Shown here: in pieces, positions 35,333 to 48,450 of the stretch
Layout of the letters: every line of letters starts with the position of its first letter
Numbering within the stretch: position 1 is the stretch's first letter
DNA from: Thereva unica
Taxonomy: Eukaryota; Arthropoda; Insecta; Diptera; Therevidae
Direction of reading: 5' to 3'
NCBI GenBank assembly: GCA_949987705.1
Contig: OX465281.1
Span: forward strand, 1,156,001-1,220,000
DNA: 64,000 nt
Made by a program: the position numbers and the translations under genes
The notes under the pieces: generated by a model
What the model was told of the DNA's origin: nothing
Seen by the model: only the letters and a program-made list of their open reading frames with translations
The model's database searches: none

Positions 35333-36039
35333 GTATGTAAGTCGATGTTGTGTCCGCAGGCCAGGTGCTAGTCGAACTTTGACGCTTGCGACTAGCCACT
35401 GGCTCCGCGGTGTGTCGTTTTCCGATTGCAAGGCTTCTAACAGGAATGGCGAGTTTTGGTTTTCGTTTTGTAAAAATGTTTGAATTCTTGTAAAATTAAA
35501 ATCAGCACAAAATAAGAAAAGTTTATGTAAAAATCTAAAGTCCCCAGCACAGAGCGACAAAGTTTGTACAAAGGATTTTTTGCTCCACAGGTTTGGAATT
35601 GGGCTTGGATCGGGAATGCTTTTTGCGTCATGAGAGTTCCGCATTGCACTAAAAATGGCACTGAGAAGTTTCGCTCCAGTTTCTTCTGACAATTTTTCAA
35701 TATTCGCAGATATTGGCCGATGAATATTACGACCCACGAATTACGAATGAAACGAACGCTTCAATAACTTCGAATACCCGTAACCATTGCGTAAGTTACT
35801 CAGTGAGCGGGTCAGACCACAGCTTTGGAGTTTGTAAATGCGTAACGCTTGACTTATTGTAAATATTTTATTCGTCCAGCGCACAATTCATCAGTACGCA
35901 TTGGTTGATAAGTACATGAGATTAGCAGTTTGCTATTGAAGAACACAAATGCCAAGCCAAGACGATCTTAGCTAAACGATTTGTGATCTCAACAGAAACA
36001 TTGTTACTTCGGCAAGAGTTGAGTCTTGAAGCCACCCTT

Positions 36040-36108
36040 GGATGACTGGCTCTACGTGGCTGTGATTAGACCAATGTTGACATACAACTCTCAAGTTGGG
36101 TTATTGCA
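36040..36108 (+). mobile_element. small LINE reverse-transcriptase fragment
   Basis: A short frame reads WLYVAVIRPMLTYNSQVG, matching the WLYTAVIRPMLTYGSxVW block after the RT domain of Jockey/R1-type elements. The flanks are not recognisable. Confidence 0.4.
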
Positions 36109-37375
36109 AAGAAATAAAACTAATTCAGACTAGGCCAAAACTAATAAAGAGTGTCATGTTACCAAGCTATGAGATCTGCCACTACCTAATCTATATATCA
36201 GGCAGCCTGCAGTGACCTGAGGCTACGTAAAGCGGGCTGCTGGGTGTAGAAGACGTATGGACCAAGCAATATACTGGAAATGGTGGAAGGACGACATCGA
36301 AAATTAATTTCAACACCGGTTTCAATGTCCAAACTTTCACCAGAAAGGGATGGGGAATCTTCTAGCCTAGGTCTTGTTAACCCATGATGTGGTTCTAAAC
36401 ATAGATGGCTACAAATCAGATGCGATGTATGAAGTATTGTTGAACCTCTGAACGTTTTGTTTCTAACTCTTGCTTTGGCTTTGGCTGGACCCGGCATTTA
36501 CACAGTAAATGAACTAGTTCTCTCTCGTTTGTCTTCCGAAGCTACACCAATAGATGTTGTGCTTGGCTGCGTGGGCCCTAATCGACGAATCTTAATTCTG
36601 GCAATATCTCTTCGGGGTCTGTTTCGGAGGTCCATTTTTCTTCCTTTGTTGTAAGTAGGCCAATTCATCTTAAAGATAAAGCAGGTCTGGAGTGTGCTTT
36701 CCTTTTGGATGGCTAAAATAGGTGGTAGTAAAAAATAGCGTTCTAGACCTTACCTACCGAACTGCTAACCATCTCAATTTGCGAGCCCCATAGAGGCTTC
36801 TTCCTTGGGTGGGTAGTCGACTTTCTTGTTCCCATCTATGTTCCTATATCTAACCCGGATGAGAATCACCTTATAGACCCTCCCTATCTCAGTTCTGCAC
36901 CACTTCACTAGCTTACTGAATCAACTCCAACCTTGAGCCTAGTTCGAACTCTCGTTATTCTAAAATAAAGAACAGAGGAATCCCCCCTTGCTTATTTCAT
37001 TTATTTGAAAAATCGCAGTACCATAGACGATCGACTAAAGAAATTTGAGAGAATCCATTCAGCAGCTAGACGATCGAAATAACTAGCAATAGCTTCCAAC
37101 ATAAACTGACGTCACTTTCAAAGATCCACTAATAAGCTAACTGTTACTCTTTTCAAAATCTCATCGTCTTAACCTTCGCATATTTTCAACCGCACCCATG
37201 TCAGGCAGAGAACTGCTGTCTTACTGAAATCGGTGACTTACCTCCGTGCCTATCTCCAAAACGAAACAGGAAACTAGAGAAATCCATTTGTGAAATCCTC
37301 ACCGTTTCCAATTTATCATTTAAATCCGAAAATTCCCAACCTGACATGGATTTCCTTCCTGACAGCTCTGCTCCA

Positions 37376-37445
37376 GTTTTCCGCCCATCTCATATTTACA
37401 AAAACAGTAAACAGAAGTGGCCCAAGCACAGAGCCTTGCGGCACT
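37376..37445 (-). mobile_element. small LINE reverse-transcriptase fragment, minus strand
   Basis: On the minus strand the sequence reads [20 protein letters not shown], the RT block B motif, and nothing clearly homologous continues on either side. The motif is too exact to be chance, but the fragment is only about 70 bp. Confidence 0.55.
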
Positions 37446-38192
37446 CCGTGCCTATCTCTCGTGCCATTACTTTCACGAGGCAGCGGGGCGACGGCAGTCA
37501 GCCGTTTTTGCTCGTCGTTCCTCCATTGCGTTTTTCCCGAACGGACCGACCTGCTGCCGGGACAGCGGCTCTGCTTTTCTTTTGGGTCATGAATTTTAAT
37601 TTTCCGAGAGTTTTTGCTTTTTCATTCCGTCGCGGCCTTCTCTCCTCTGGATAATTACTTTCTCCTTAATTACTTCATTCCGCGTCTGCCCGGAGTGATT
37701 CTTTCCGCCTCGAATGACTTGTGTTTATCCGGATTTATCTTATCTGCAGCTCGGGCGGCTTCTGCTGGTCGGGTCTTGCTGGGTGACGGGTGACGTCTCT
37801 CCGAAGAAATGGTAAAAACGCAAACAGCACAACCTTCCGAAGAATGCTGCCGAGCGACAAGTATCGTGTGTCGCGCTGGCTTATCTCGGGTTTATCTCTG
37901 GAGGGTCTCCGCAGTTTTTGCCTAGATCGGTTTTGGGTTTATGTGGATAGGAAAGGAATGTCGACCGGAAGAGAAAGGAAGACCTTGAAAACGGTGATCG
38001 GAGAGTACCGGTTCGCGATGGGCGACCAGAGAGCGTGGCTGGTGTCGAGAAAGTTTTCCGAATGGCCGCAGAATGTTTCTCATGGGTATGAAGTGTCCAG
38101 AACCAGTCCCGCAGCACCGCGCAGTCGCCAGAGATCAGGTGCCACGGTCCGTAGTTCACGGAATGACGTTAATTGGTTAATTTCCCAGCGTT

Positions 38193-38301
38193 ATGCAATC
38201 GACACCTCCATCAGCTGCTGGCAGCGCTCATTTGCGGGAACACAGTCGAACAGCGGCGAGCACTCCACTGAAGGTGAACCGTCGTCATTGTCCAGATTCA
38301 G
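38193..38301 (+). CDS. candidate alternative first coding exon in shot intron 1
   Basis: The ATG at 38193 opens 36 codons, beginning MQSTPPSAAGSAHLREH and ending NRRHCPDS. They run into a near-perfect donor (TTCAG|GTAAGG at 38302) with one base left over, so the segment joins 43213 in frame and again creates Asp at the junction. The peptide is Ser-, Ala-, Pro- and Arg-rich, like other disordered spectraplakin heads. It lies in a GC-rich block of intron 1 about 3 kb after the main first exon. A 171-aa open frame (37790-38305) overlaps in another frame, but its phase at this donor does not match. I consider that frame fortuitous. Confidence 0.4.
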
Positions 38302-40649
38302 GTAAGGTCTTGCCTGTAATTTTCCTCAATTGCTCCATTCATTACCGCGCGGTCGACGTCAGGTGATTGATTATGTTCGGCCCACACGTAGGAAGAGCGA
38401 CCGAACCTCGAGCCTCGAGATCCGCCGCCGTTGGGATAAGCGGGTGCGGAAAAGGCTCGTTGAGCATTTCTGCGGGCTTCTGAAGTTTAATGACGTTTCA
38501 ATTTCCCTTAAGGAATTGGGTTGCGAACCGGATTACCCGGCGGGAGGTGTCATATTTCCCGATGAAGCGGCCTCGTGCCTCGCCCCGCTCGGCGGTAATT
38601 GAGAAGTAGGTCTCTGGGCGGAAACAATGCTGGGAGATGACTAATTTGCAGCTGAACAAAGACCCCTCATCTCGGGCACGGATTTTTTGCGCTTGGATTA
38701 GTGATGGGACTTCTCACATCTTATCCAGATAAGATTCCGCTCAGCCTCTGAAGACATTCAATGGAAATCCGCGGATGTTGGCTTTGGTTGGAACTCGCCT
38801 TCAACGTCATCGCAGTGAACTCGACAACGAGTAGCCGGAAGCCAATAAAATCTGATGTGTCCCACGCCGACGTCGAGTGCAAGCAGGTGAAGTATTTCCA
38901 TGGAGCGTCTCAGGTGCGCCTAATTTTTCGCCAACGGCCCCCGAAATTCCCATCAGCACCAATGGATTTCGGTGGACAAATAGGCAGTCGTCGATCTTCG
39001 ACATTTTTACAAGATCCAGGAAAATTTGAATTTTTTTATTTTGTGCTGAAACATTTTTTTTGTCATGATAATGTCGTGCCTTGCGTGACAGTGTGTGTGT
39101 GGAAACTCATCGACTTACACAGTTTGTGGTTTTGATTTTGTGTTTTTAATATTGTTTATATTTTTTCCTAACAATGTATTTAATTGGTTTTTTTATGTTT
39201 AATTATTTTTATAGCAACTAACAAGATTTTATCGAATTGGGCTATGAACACTGCCCTTCGGGGTTGTTCTTGGCCAATTTCAACACTATCGCAACTTTTG
39301 CGAAGTTTCGAAATTTCAACAACAAAAGATTTAAGCGGCGAACTTTACGTGATCTTCTCACACAGTTTTGTTGACAAATTAACAGTCCGCTTCCGCTGTA
39401 GAATTCGCTTGCTTTTGGTAGCGATGTCTCCGAATGTAAATAATCGAACGTTGTTAAAAATGTGTCATTAGAAAACTGTCCTCTCTCGAATAATTGGCTT
39501 TATGATGTGCTATGACGAATGATAAATTATGAAATGGCATCATTGCCGTTAAAAAGTTACGATTTTTGTTGGTTGGTGATTGTAAAAGTTTCTGCGGAAA
39601 GCCAATAATAATGAAAAATTCTTTACCGCCGTACTTCAATTTCACAACAGGTCTTTTCAGCTGGTTCAAGTCTGTGCTATAAATCCGCCATTGTTCCACA
39701 TGTATATGACTAAAACGAAATGCAAGATTGATCTTATCTGCGGACTAATTTAAATGAACTTTTTCGGCAAACTTTGGGAATTTAGTTTCGAAACGCCAGA
39801 TTACCGCTTGACCCGTGGGAAGTCGGTGACTATTCGGAAAAGAATTTAGGTACAATACAATAGGACTCGATACGAGACAAGTTCAGAATGATGATGAATG
39901 AAGAGCAAAGTGACTTTCTCAATAAATGGAATTTTCGTGGAATTTGCTAATCATAGAGCGTCGACATAATCTACATCGTATCCGAATTTGAAAAATGGAA
40001 TACCACTGAACGAATAAGCGCTTTCCTAAGGAAAATGTGGGATAAGCTAAACAAAGTATAGAGCTGTCGTCCAAATATTTCAAAATGCTTTTCAGCTATT
40101 GACCATAGCAAGAACTGATTTGTTTTCACAAATAATAGGAGCGATGCTAGATTCCAAGATCTAATTTCAGTTTAAAAGTTCTCTAAAAAAAGCTAATAAC
40201 AATGCTTTATCCATAAGTGACCATTTTCATGGCCAAAGTTAGTGAACCTAAAGACACCTTTTATATAGTGTTGGTAGGACACGATTATATAATGAGTTTG
40301 TACGAGGTGCCTCTTTTTTCTTTTGAGCCAGTACAATGACATACCTCAAATGAGGCGAGGTGCTACGGTAATGTCAAAAGACAAAAACAAGCACATTAAA
40401 AAAAGAAAGAAAATAAATTCCAGTGAAGACTGCTTCAGAGTATGTAAGAAAGCCATGCCTCAACAGTGTATATTTATATTTTACAATTGCCTAATTTCAA
40501 GCTGGAAAATTTACTGTCTCAGAAAATGTAAGAAAAGCTGCTCCAGTACCTAAGTCATTTAACATGTTCATATGCCGGGATATTTAAAAAATTGAGGCCT
40601 CAATACAATTTACCATTGTGTAAGGGACAAATGTACTGCTTCGTATAAG

Positions 40650-41330
40650 TCCGGCTCAACGCTACTTTTATAGCATCTGTAGCACTACAGTCTATTATCG
40701 GCTTTGGCTTCCTCCAGTATTATTTTATGCGCTGAGTTGAGGAGGGCTTTACCTCTATAGCTCTCTCCTACGAATTGATCTCCTTTTTTATGCAGGGGAC
40801 CTATTACTCCGTCTATATCCATTCAAATGGGGTTTTTTGGCGCCAAATCGATTCTATAAGCTTGCGTAATTCCTTCCTTAATTCCTGTTTCCACATCTCA
40901 GTTGCTATACTATATTTTTCCGGAGGCTTTATTGTTTTTAAGGCTCGTCATAGCTTCTTATACGTCGTTCACAATTTGTTCTTCCAGCCACGTCTTCTTC
41001 TGTCTTTTGTGCGTACGTTTTTCCATTCCTCGTTTTTCTTTATAGGTTGCTACGGAACCTTTGCAGCATACTAGCATATGCTTGATTCTTATCTTTCGTT
41101 ACCCTAGCGCACTCTTCATCGAACCAGTCTTGACGTCTTGGTCGTGTTTCTTAGTCTAGCTTGCTCGCTGGGGCTTCTTTATTATGGCCCTTGGTTTAGC
41201 TCACTCCTCGTCAATATTGGTATTGATATTTGCAGCTTCGTTATCCGATGCACCGAACCTTCTATTTAGCTCTGAAACATATTCTTCGACATTTTCTTCG
41301 ACACTGGAACCATCATTCGCAGTCAGTTTT
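40650..41330 (-). mobile_element. decayed RTE-like LINE fragment
   Basis: Minus-strand frames give, in order, DWFDEECARVTKDKNQAYA (about 41130), EMWKQELRKELRKLIESIW (about 40860) and PLHKKGDQF...SYRGKALLNSAHKII (about 40790-40710). These are the endonuclease-RT linker (WFDEEC) and RT blocks (CPIxKKGD...YRGIxLLNxxYKI) of RTE-type elements. Stops and frame changes show decay. Confidence 0.65.
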
Positions 41331-43212
41331 TCCGAACTTCTACCACATTAAAGGGTTCAAACGCAGGGTTAATCGCCACTTCATTTCAACACCCTCCTGA
41401 GCCCTCATAACCTCAAACCTAATCTACCCTTCTAAATAAGAATCCTACTGGAAGTGCAAGGCGATTTCTAAGCTTAGAACTGCTTCATAAAAATCCTCTC
41501 GAATCCTCTCAATAGATGGCGTGATTCTGCATTAAGAGTGCTTAGCTGAATACGGTTATGAATTGCCGTTGAACGAGAGGTGTGCAACTTTTGTAGTCTC
41601 ATCTCTAGACTCTATTTATGTTCACTCAGACCGTAATGGCCGATCCAGGTTCTGCTGCTCGAGCCATGATAAATGGTCAGCTGAATGTCCTGCGGAGACT
41701 CAAGTGGAGTTGGGTTGCTGTTTTCCCTCTTCTGGTGTCGGAGAGAAATCGAGAATTACTGCAGCAGATTGGACTTTCGTTTTACTTCACCAAATGCAGC
41801 TTAAAACAAAGATATCTCCCAAAAACCCTAGGTAAAACTGCAACTTAGTAAACAATCGTCTCCGAAACCAAATTACTTTGTTCCAAAGCGTCTCATGAAA
41901 TTCACTCATAAAACACTTCTTGCCTGCTTGTGTGTGGGTGCAGTGAAATCGCCTTGAATAACGCGACGTAAAAACACAATTTTACTAAATCACACTTTTA
42001 ACGGCTTTACATAATGCCACAAGGCGACAAAAAGTGCCACAATAAAAATGTAAATCGGCCTTAAAATCCCGATGATATCATTTGGACGAGCAGTAAACTC
42101 CGGCTTCTTGGCTGCCCACTCACTCCTGGCGGCTCCGATGAAGAATTAATTGAGAAATTTATCACGGCTCTAAAACCCTACAATGTGGTGGCTCGCACCC
42201 TGGGCTGGTTGCGTTGGGGATGCTGGTGGTTTGGCTACTGACGCTGCTAAGGGCTAGAAATATGGACATTTTTCGCTCCGTCAATTGTTCGAAATTTCGA
42301 ATAATGGCGCCATCGAATCTGATTCGCCGCAAAATATTCTTGAGACATTTAGCTTTCGGCTGCATGAATTGGCAGATTGGCCGTGGTTCAACGAACTGCA
42401 GACCCCGGAGTGGCGAAACTGGTAACCAGAAGGCCATTCCCATAGTCTTAGTCGAATCCTCCGCTGCGAGCGTGATTAAAGTTTTATCAACGTCCATCAA
42501 TCACTTCCTCCCGAAAACTGCACCTGGCCCCGTGCACACACTCGCGCACCTGATCAACAAAGCCCAGCGATGAGCCATCGGACATCTTAATCCCGGCCAA
42601 TTTTTCAACCACATCTCGCCATTGTCCGGGAATCCATAAAACTGCGGGCACTACACAAAAACGGAGGCACAAAAAGCTGCCTACGGACTGACGTAACCTG
42701 GACGCTTACCGCCAGGTAACTCAGGCACGGGGCCGCGGCTGTAAAAGAATACTGCACTTGGCGGCCACTAATCAATTGCGCCGGTTTACAGCTGGTAATT
42801 AGCCGCCGCGAAATTCGCAATTGGAGTCACTTCCTGCCGAGCGGCGAGTAATAGGCTCGCCGCCCATCCGCGGGGTGGACTTTGAATGCAGTTGGATGCA
42901 CTTCGTCCCACATCCGAAAGTGTGCAGAATACCTCTGCCATACCTGCCTGCACCTCTGACTCGGAATCTCGATTTGATTGATTGATCGTCGTGGCCGCTC
43001 CGATTCGAATCATGTGATCGCATTGCAGCGAGCACTGAGGTGTTTTGTAAACAATTTAATTAGCGCGCTGCCGCGGTGTTTTTGCGCAACTTGCGAAGGT
43101 GGACAGTGGGTGGGTTCTTGAACGCGGCAGGTGTAGTTCTGCCGTGCCTTACTTTAAGCTGTTCTTGTCAGTTCGCTCTACTAATGAAAACGTTTGTTTT
43201 TTTCTGTTGCAG

Positions 43213-43274
43213 ATGAACGCGATGCCATACAAAAGAAGACATTCACGAAGTGGGTCAACAAGCATCTGAAGAAG
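43213..43274 (+). CDS. shot: shot CH1 exon: start of the actin-binding domain
   Basis: This 62-nt exon (acceptor TTCTGTTGCAG, donor AAG|GTGAGT) completes the split Asp codon and encodes DERDAIQKKTFTKW followed by VNKHLKK, 21 residues in all. It carries the actinin-type actin-binding signature 1 (QKKTFTKWVN) in helix A of the first CH domain, part of actin-binding site 1. The phase is 1 in and 0 out. Its counterpart in plectin, MACF1 and dystonin is the shared exon 2 into which all alternative first exons splice. The Asp-Glu-Arg-Asp start favours a spectraplakin over beta-spectrin. The intron before it is 7.9 kb. The intron after it is 9.0 kb to the next constitutive exon, or 6.0 kb to the 21-nt exon. 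Confidence 0.97.
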
Positions 43275-44084
43275 GTGAGTTCGATTTGAGTTTATTTACG
43301 TGTTACAGATTTCGCACGTGTTTTTTTGTGCTCCTCATTTTTACTTATGTTTTCCTTAAATTTTTTAGCATTTTTGGTAGAGGTAGAAACTTTTTACTTA
43401 CGTAATCCCGTTGAGTTTGTTTTAGGCCAAGTCAGATCCAAAGCCCTTTTATTACGCCAAAGAGATAAAAGTGTAGCCGCACAGGTTGAGCGAACCGCAC
43501 CTTTTTTGTTTGCATTATTTTTCACTTTATCTTTTGGATTTTACCTGTTTTTGTTTATGTATTACTTTCAAGCTCAAGTGTTTAGATTTTGATTAGAAAG
43601 CGATGCGATGTGATAGGACCAAGGAGATCCACGAATACTAAGGTTTATTATGTGTGATTCCCAGATTGGGTTGAGGGCTTTTAGCGTGACCTATAATGAA
43701 CCTAGGATCGTCTATCTTAGATAAATAGATATCCACTTTGGTGTTAGGATAAGGTAAACCAAGTGTTGAAGTCTATGCAACTGCACCGTAAGTACTCCGA
43801 TGTTTCAGGAGCAAGAAGGCAGAGGTAGCAGTAGATGTCATTGGTCCATCTGAACTTGTTTAGGTGAAATTTAACAGGAGAATCACCAGAGAAGAGTTCC
43901 AGAATGATTCTGGATTGGCTCTAGGCCGATCCACACTATCGTGCCGTTCTCAGTTTGTTTTCATGCCAGTCTCGGCCTTCGAGACCACTTCCAATGGGCG
44001 CCTGGAGCGGAGGACAGAATTCGTCCTCCAGCTGCCCAATTAGGCACGGCCACAAGGTTCAGCACCCGAACCGCTGATTATGGA

Positions 44085-44999
44085 ACAGCCGGCGAATCAG
44101 TTTCTCCATATCGACAATGATCGAGGTGAAGGCCGGGAAAAGACCGATATGATCAAAGCCGGAGGTGATGTCTTATCACAAGAACTCCACGTTCTCTTAA
44201 CACACATATGGCATTTGAAGAAAGCGATCGTTATGCCAATTTTGCAAAAAGGCTACAGTCGTAAATCCAAGAAATTACGGACGGACGGACGGATCGACGG
44301 CCAGTGTACACCTAGATGGAACCCAAATGGAACAGGTTCCGATGTTCAAATATCTGAGATCATTGGTTGAGGAAACGAAAGTGGCAACGACGGCCGACGT
44401 TCACAGCCGCATCGGCCAAGGCCAAGCAACAGCAACATTCGCCTCGCTCAAGTGGTGCATATGGAAACGAACGAATATTACAATCAAAACGAAAGTACGC
44501 CTTTACCGAACATTGATCCTTCCGATTCTTCTTAATGGATCGGAAACGTGGACACTACTCAAATCGGAAGTCAAGAACCTCGAGGTCTTCCAAATGCGAT
44601 GCTTGAGGCAGATTCTCGGTGTCTCACTCCGTGATCGCCTTCGAAACAAGAGAGTTAGACAAAGATGCGATCAGCAGACACTGATCGAAGAAGAAATACA
44701 ACGTTGGTTTTGAGTTTGCCGTTTACGAAAATGTTTGCCGAATGGATGATAACCGTTTGCCACGTAAACTTCTTTGGCGAAACCGTCCCGCAGACTGGAG
44801 TATTCAGCGATCGGCACCGAAGAAAACGTGGTTAATGAATATCGAGGGCGACCTAAAGAATCAACGATTATTAGTTACCGAGAGAATCGAATCGCGACTC
44901 GGGAAAAGAGTTCGAAACCCAGCGGCACCGACATCAGCGAATGCGTTCCGGGGACGTCCCGCTCGGACCGCTAGCTAACGGATCAAAGAAGAAGAAGAA
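44085..44999 (+). mobile_element. RTE-like LINE with internal deletion and GAA tail
   Basis: The first part reads MIKAGGDVLSQELHVLLTHIW then KKAIVMPILQKG (RT blocks 1-2). The palm is deleted. The sequence resumes at VHLDGTQMEQVPMFKYLRSL and continues WKRTNITIKTKVRLYRTLIL, PILLNGSETWTL, FQMRCLRQILGVSLRDRLRN. A stop separates this from MDDNRLPRKLLW. The copy ends AAAGAAGAAGAAGAAG, the same tail type as at 20362. It is defective. Confidence 0.8.
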
Positions 45000-47900
45000 G
45001 ATTTAGGTTTTATTTTTCGATACAATTTGTTTCCAAGTTGGAGGTAAAAAACATAGAAGCTGAGATATACTAGGTTCTTCAAAAGAATCATTCTCTTCGA
45101 AATCACTACCCTCACTCCGGTGGATCAATGCTATATAATATAAACTAAAGAGTTTTAGCGAAGAAAGAACCATCTTCTTGGGCAATTAGATTATGAGATA
45201 TGTAGATCACAAGCCGAACACTGATCTATGCAAGAACTTACAGTATCCTATTTGATTCCAAAACTTCTTTTCACCAAACTCGAACTATACTTGAGCAACT
45301 TTAGTTAGGGTAAAGCGTTTTCATGAGATTACAAACGACTTTTACTGTAATAAGAATTTGTAATTGTTGAAGGAAAAGTAGACGGTTTGTAGATTCGAAA
45401 GTAGATTCTAGTTTCTAAAGATTTGAGGTCGATTTGGGAAAGATTTTAACGCAAATTAATTTTAGGACTTAATCTCCATTCAAACAAACAACACTAGATT
45501 AATTTTTAATGTAGACTGCAGAATATTAAACGATTTCATCAGCTCGTAAAATATAAATTATTAATCTATGCATTATGCCCCCATGGTGTTTTCGGGGTAT
45601 GAGTTCACACCTTATTAATACCACTGCTGCGAAATTAATTGCCTTATTTATTGCCACATTAGACAGCCTGACAATGGCTAATTCGTTTTATCACTTTGTA
45701 TACTAATAAAAATTGTCGATTTATATTCATAAAAGCAGTTCAAATGTCGCCTCCTCTTAGTGACAACATAAACAGGCTTTAAAAGAGTTTTCTCACGTTC
45801 CTTCTGGCCACCATTGAACGTTTGCTAATTTTGACCGACTTTGTACTTGTTTCTGATTCACTTGAACTTTCATAAGAGTAAAGCAGTCATGAATCATGGC
45901 GAATCATGCTGTAATAAACACAAAATTTCGCCGCAAAAACATGGGTAGGACACAAAAAGAGTCGACAATGGTTCGACAACAACAGCAACCTGTCTTTCTT
46001 ATGGTTTTGCGTAACAAGTGTTTTGGGTAAGACAAAGCAAGGCCAATTCTCATTGTCAGGTTTTATGTTAATAAAAAAAGAGGCTTTGATTCCAATTCCA
46101 CTCCTTTTCGCGGTACATAAGTAGCGGCGGTCAGCGGAAACCCTTTCATTAAAGCCTTTTTTGCATGATCGCCAATCGTTGTGTGAACCGCCTTGGGTCT
46201 GGCTTCGACCAATCTCAAGCCGTGTGCTTCTTATTATTTATTAAATTCAGAAAAAGTCTCTAGGGTGCAGTGCACACACTGAACAACAACTTCCATAAAA
46301 TGCATACGAACGTCCAACTTTAGACGAACTCGCACTTATCTGCAGCGATCGCGCCAGCAGCGATCGCGGAGATTTCAGCTAATCTCGGTTCGCGGTTTTT
46401 ATCCAACTTTTCGAGATATCAAAACCTTAAGATCAACCGGCGCCGAAAATGTCCGACTGGTTGGCCTCGAGCGAGCCATTTGCGAAAAAAATAAACTTTA
46501 CAAATGGCGAACAAATTCATGTCAATGTCCAGTCACTGATGCCGGGTTTTTTGCGTCGACGCAGGTGCAACATGCACATCGTACTGCAAGTAAAGCGGTG
46601 CGTAAGTGAGTGATCGTGCAAGAAAAAATAATGCTAATTTTTTTATCGATTTTTATCGAAAAGATCTGCAGATTTCCCTTGGTTCGACTTTAGGGAAGAT
46701 GGCGTCATCCGAACTAACGTTAAAATCGCGCCAAAATGTGTTTTCAAGTTCACGCTCGTCTCCCTCGCAACTATTTCCCAGTCTGTTGTTTACCTGTCGA
46801 TCGGTGACTTCTAAGGCTTCTTCTTCGCCACTCCGAAAAAGTGATCTCATCGCATTTGTTTAGGTCCGCAGTCACACATAAAGTCAGTTCCATCGCAAAA
46901 ATTCGAGGGCCTTGTAAGTCGGAGAGATGATCTCACGCGGATTTTCGTACACCGCCGATGGCCAGAAGTGATAGCAGAAGCCGCTATTTTCCACGCTGCG
47001 ACAATATGTGCACACCTTCCGCCAGGTAAGGCAGGTGAATGATTATAATCGCGTTTACACTGAAATGATCGTGCTTCTGTCATCTCTCGTGAATTATGGG
47101 CTTTTTATGGCGCTGATAGACACAATGAGCTCATTACAAAAGTTGTGAAAGCACACATTAGTAAATGTCTGGCGAATAACGCAAAGTGATGCACGCCGCG
47201 GATTTTTGGGTTTTATTTGAATTCAGCGAGGCTTTTGCCATGTTTGGGCACGGATTTATGTAACTGTGTGTAGTCTGTTTGCAGGGGAAATTTATGAGTT
47301 GTTGTCTAGATATCTAAGAGCTGGTTGATCAGTGGAACACTGGAAGTTCAGTGGATTTGTTCACAATTTGTACTTCCCAGAAACTCCAGCCGGATAGTTC
47401 AGACATTGAATGCTTTTACGAATCAATATCAGATAAATCTCATCACATTTTGATTTAAAGGGCAACAATGGACAACTTCAAGGGCGATATTGACAAAACT
47501 AGAATACATAAGGTTTCTTCAAATCGTTCTACCTTACGGTTTCTAAGAAGGGATTGGCTATACTTTGCTGATCAATTTTTACACACATTTCATAGAATTT
47601 AATTAATTCCAACATTATCGTCATGTGGAAAGTAGCGCGCTTCACTTGCGCTATTGAGTACAGAGTTGAGGGGAAGCAGCACCCTTATACTCATATTTGA
47701 AGGCCAGACTGCTAGAACAGGCTCATAAGTCTGCCTTGTATTTTGTTGCTTAGACTTGGCTGTATGCGCCTTGTGGTAAATCCAATTGTTAGCGTGAAAA
47801 TTAGTCAAGCCTGGTTCAGTGTTTCTACAAGCTTAAGCCACCATAAGAAAGAGATTTTTGAACCACAGGGAGCAACCACAAGCTGAAATCGGTCATAACA

Positions 47901-48067
47901 TAGCTTAAAAGAAGACAGCCTTAACCCGTGAGGTAGGATCTGTTTGCCTTGTCATAAGCGCCATGTTCATTTCTATTGAAATACAGATATTGATCCAGCC
48001 AAAACCTAACTTGAATCCCGAACTATTTCCCAATGCTTACCCAGAATTGAAATTCAGAAGTTTTTCC

Positions 48068-48450
48068 AGGTCCTCGGTAGTCTAGAGAGTAAGGCGCCTG
48101 GCTACCATCCCAGAGGTCCCAGGTTCGAATGCCGGCAGCTCCACGGTCCTTCGCCTTTCCCACTTCCCCCATCTACATAACTTCCATTCTTTCTTCTTCC
48201 CTCGTTACATTCCTGATTCCTACTGTCATAGCCTTCGCTAGCTCTTCCCCACACGATGCCTCGACGATAGAGTCGCGATAGTAATGGTTGGGAGTGGGTG
48301 GAATAAAAATATCGCGGTAGGTTGTGGCGCAGGTCCTTCCTTTCCGACTAGAGCTGCTGTTCGACATTGCACTCTGTATGAAAAAAAAAGATTGTCGTCA
48401 GCACAAAGGGGCTTTCCCTGAGACTCTACATAGTCATTCACATAAAAAAA
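48068..48450 (+). mobile_element. tRNA-derived SINE, longest copy
   Basis: This is the most complete copy. The head is TCCTCGGTAGTCTAGAGAGT with AAGGCGCCTGGCTACCATCC, and the B box is CAGGTTCGAATGCC. A pyrimidine-rich middle follows, then GCGGTAGGTTGTGGCGCAGG and TTCGACATTGCACTCTGTAT. The 3' body is ACAAAGGGGCTTTCCCTGAG, ending CACATAAAAAAA. The promoter boxes point to RNA polymerase III transcription. It lies in the shot intron between CH1 exons. Confidence 0.8.

Larger units (their letters stand above)
35333..43212 (+). other. shot intron 1
   Basis: A 7.9-kb intron with GT and AG ends. It holds the LINE fragments at 36040, 37376 and 40650, and a GC-rich block at 37440-38990 containing the candidate first exon at 38193. 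A second GC-rich block lies at 42100-43100. A weaker phase-1 open segment ends at the donor CCTAG|GTAAAA (41832). I see no other gene. Confidence 0.8.

Noticed and set aside
37790..38305. 171-aa open frame, the longest outside transposons
   Set aside because: No recognisable domain, located in a GC-rich intronic block, and its phase at the strong donor 38302 does not fit the shot exon. The shorter frame from 38193 fits better.
41618..41831. Open segment ending in phase 1 at CCTAG|GTAAAA, a possible further shot first exon
   Set aside because: The donor is weak and phase alone has a one-in-three chance. The peptide shows no supporting feature.
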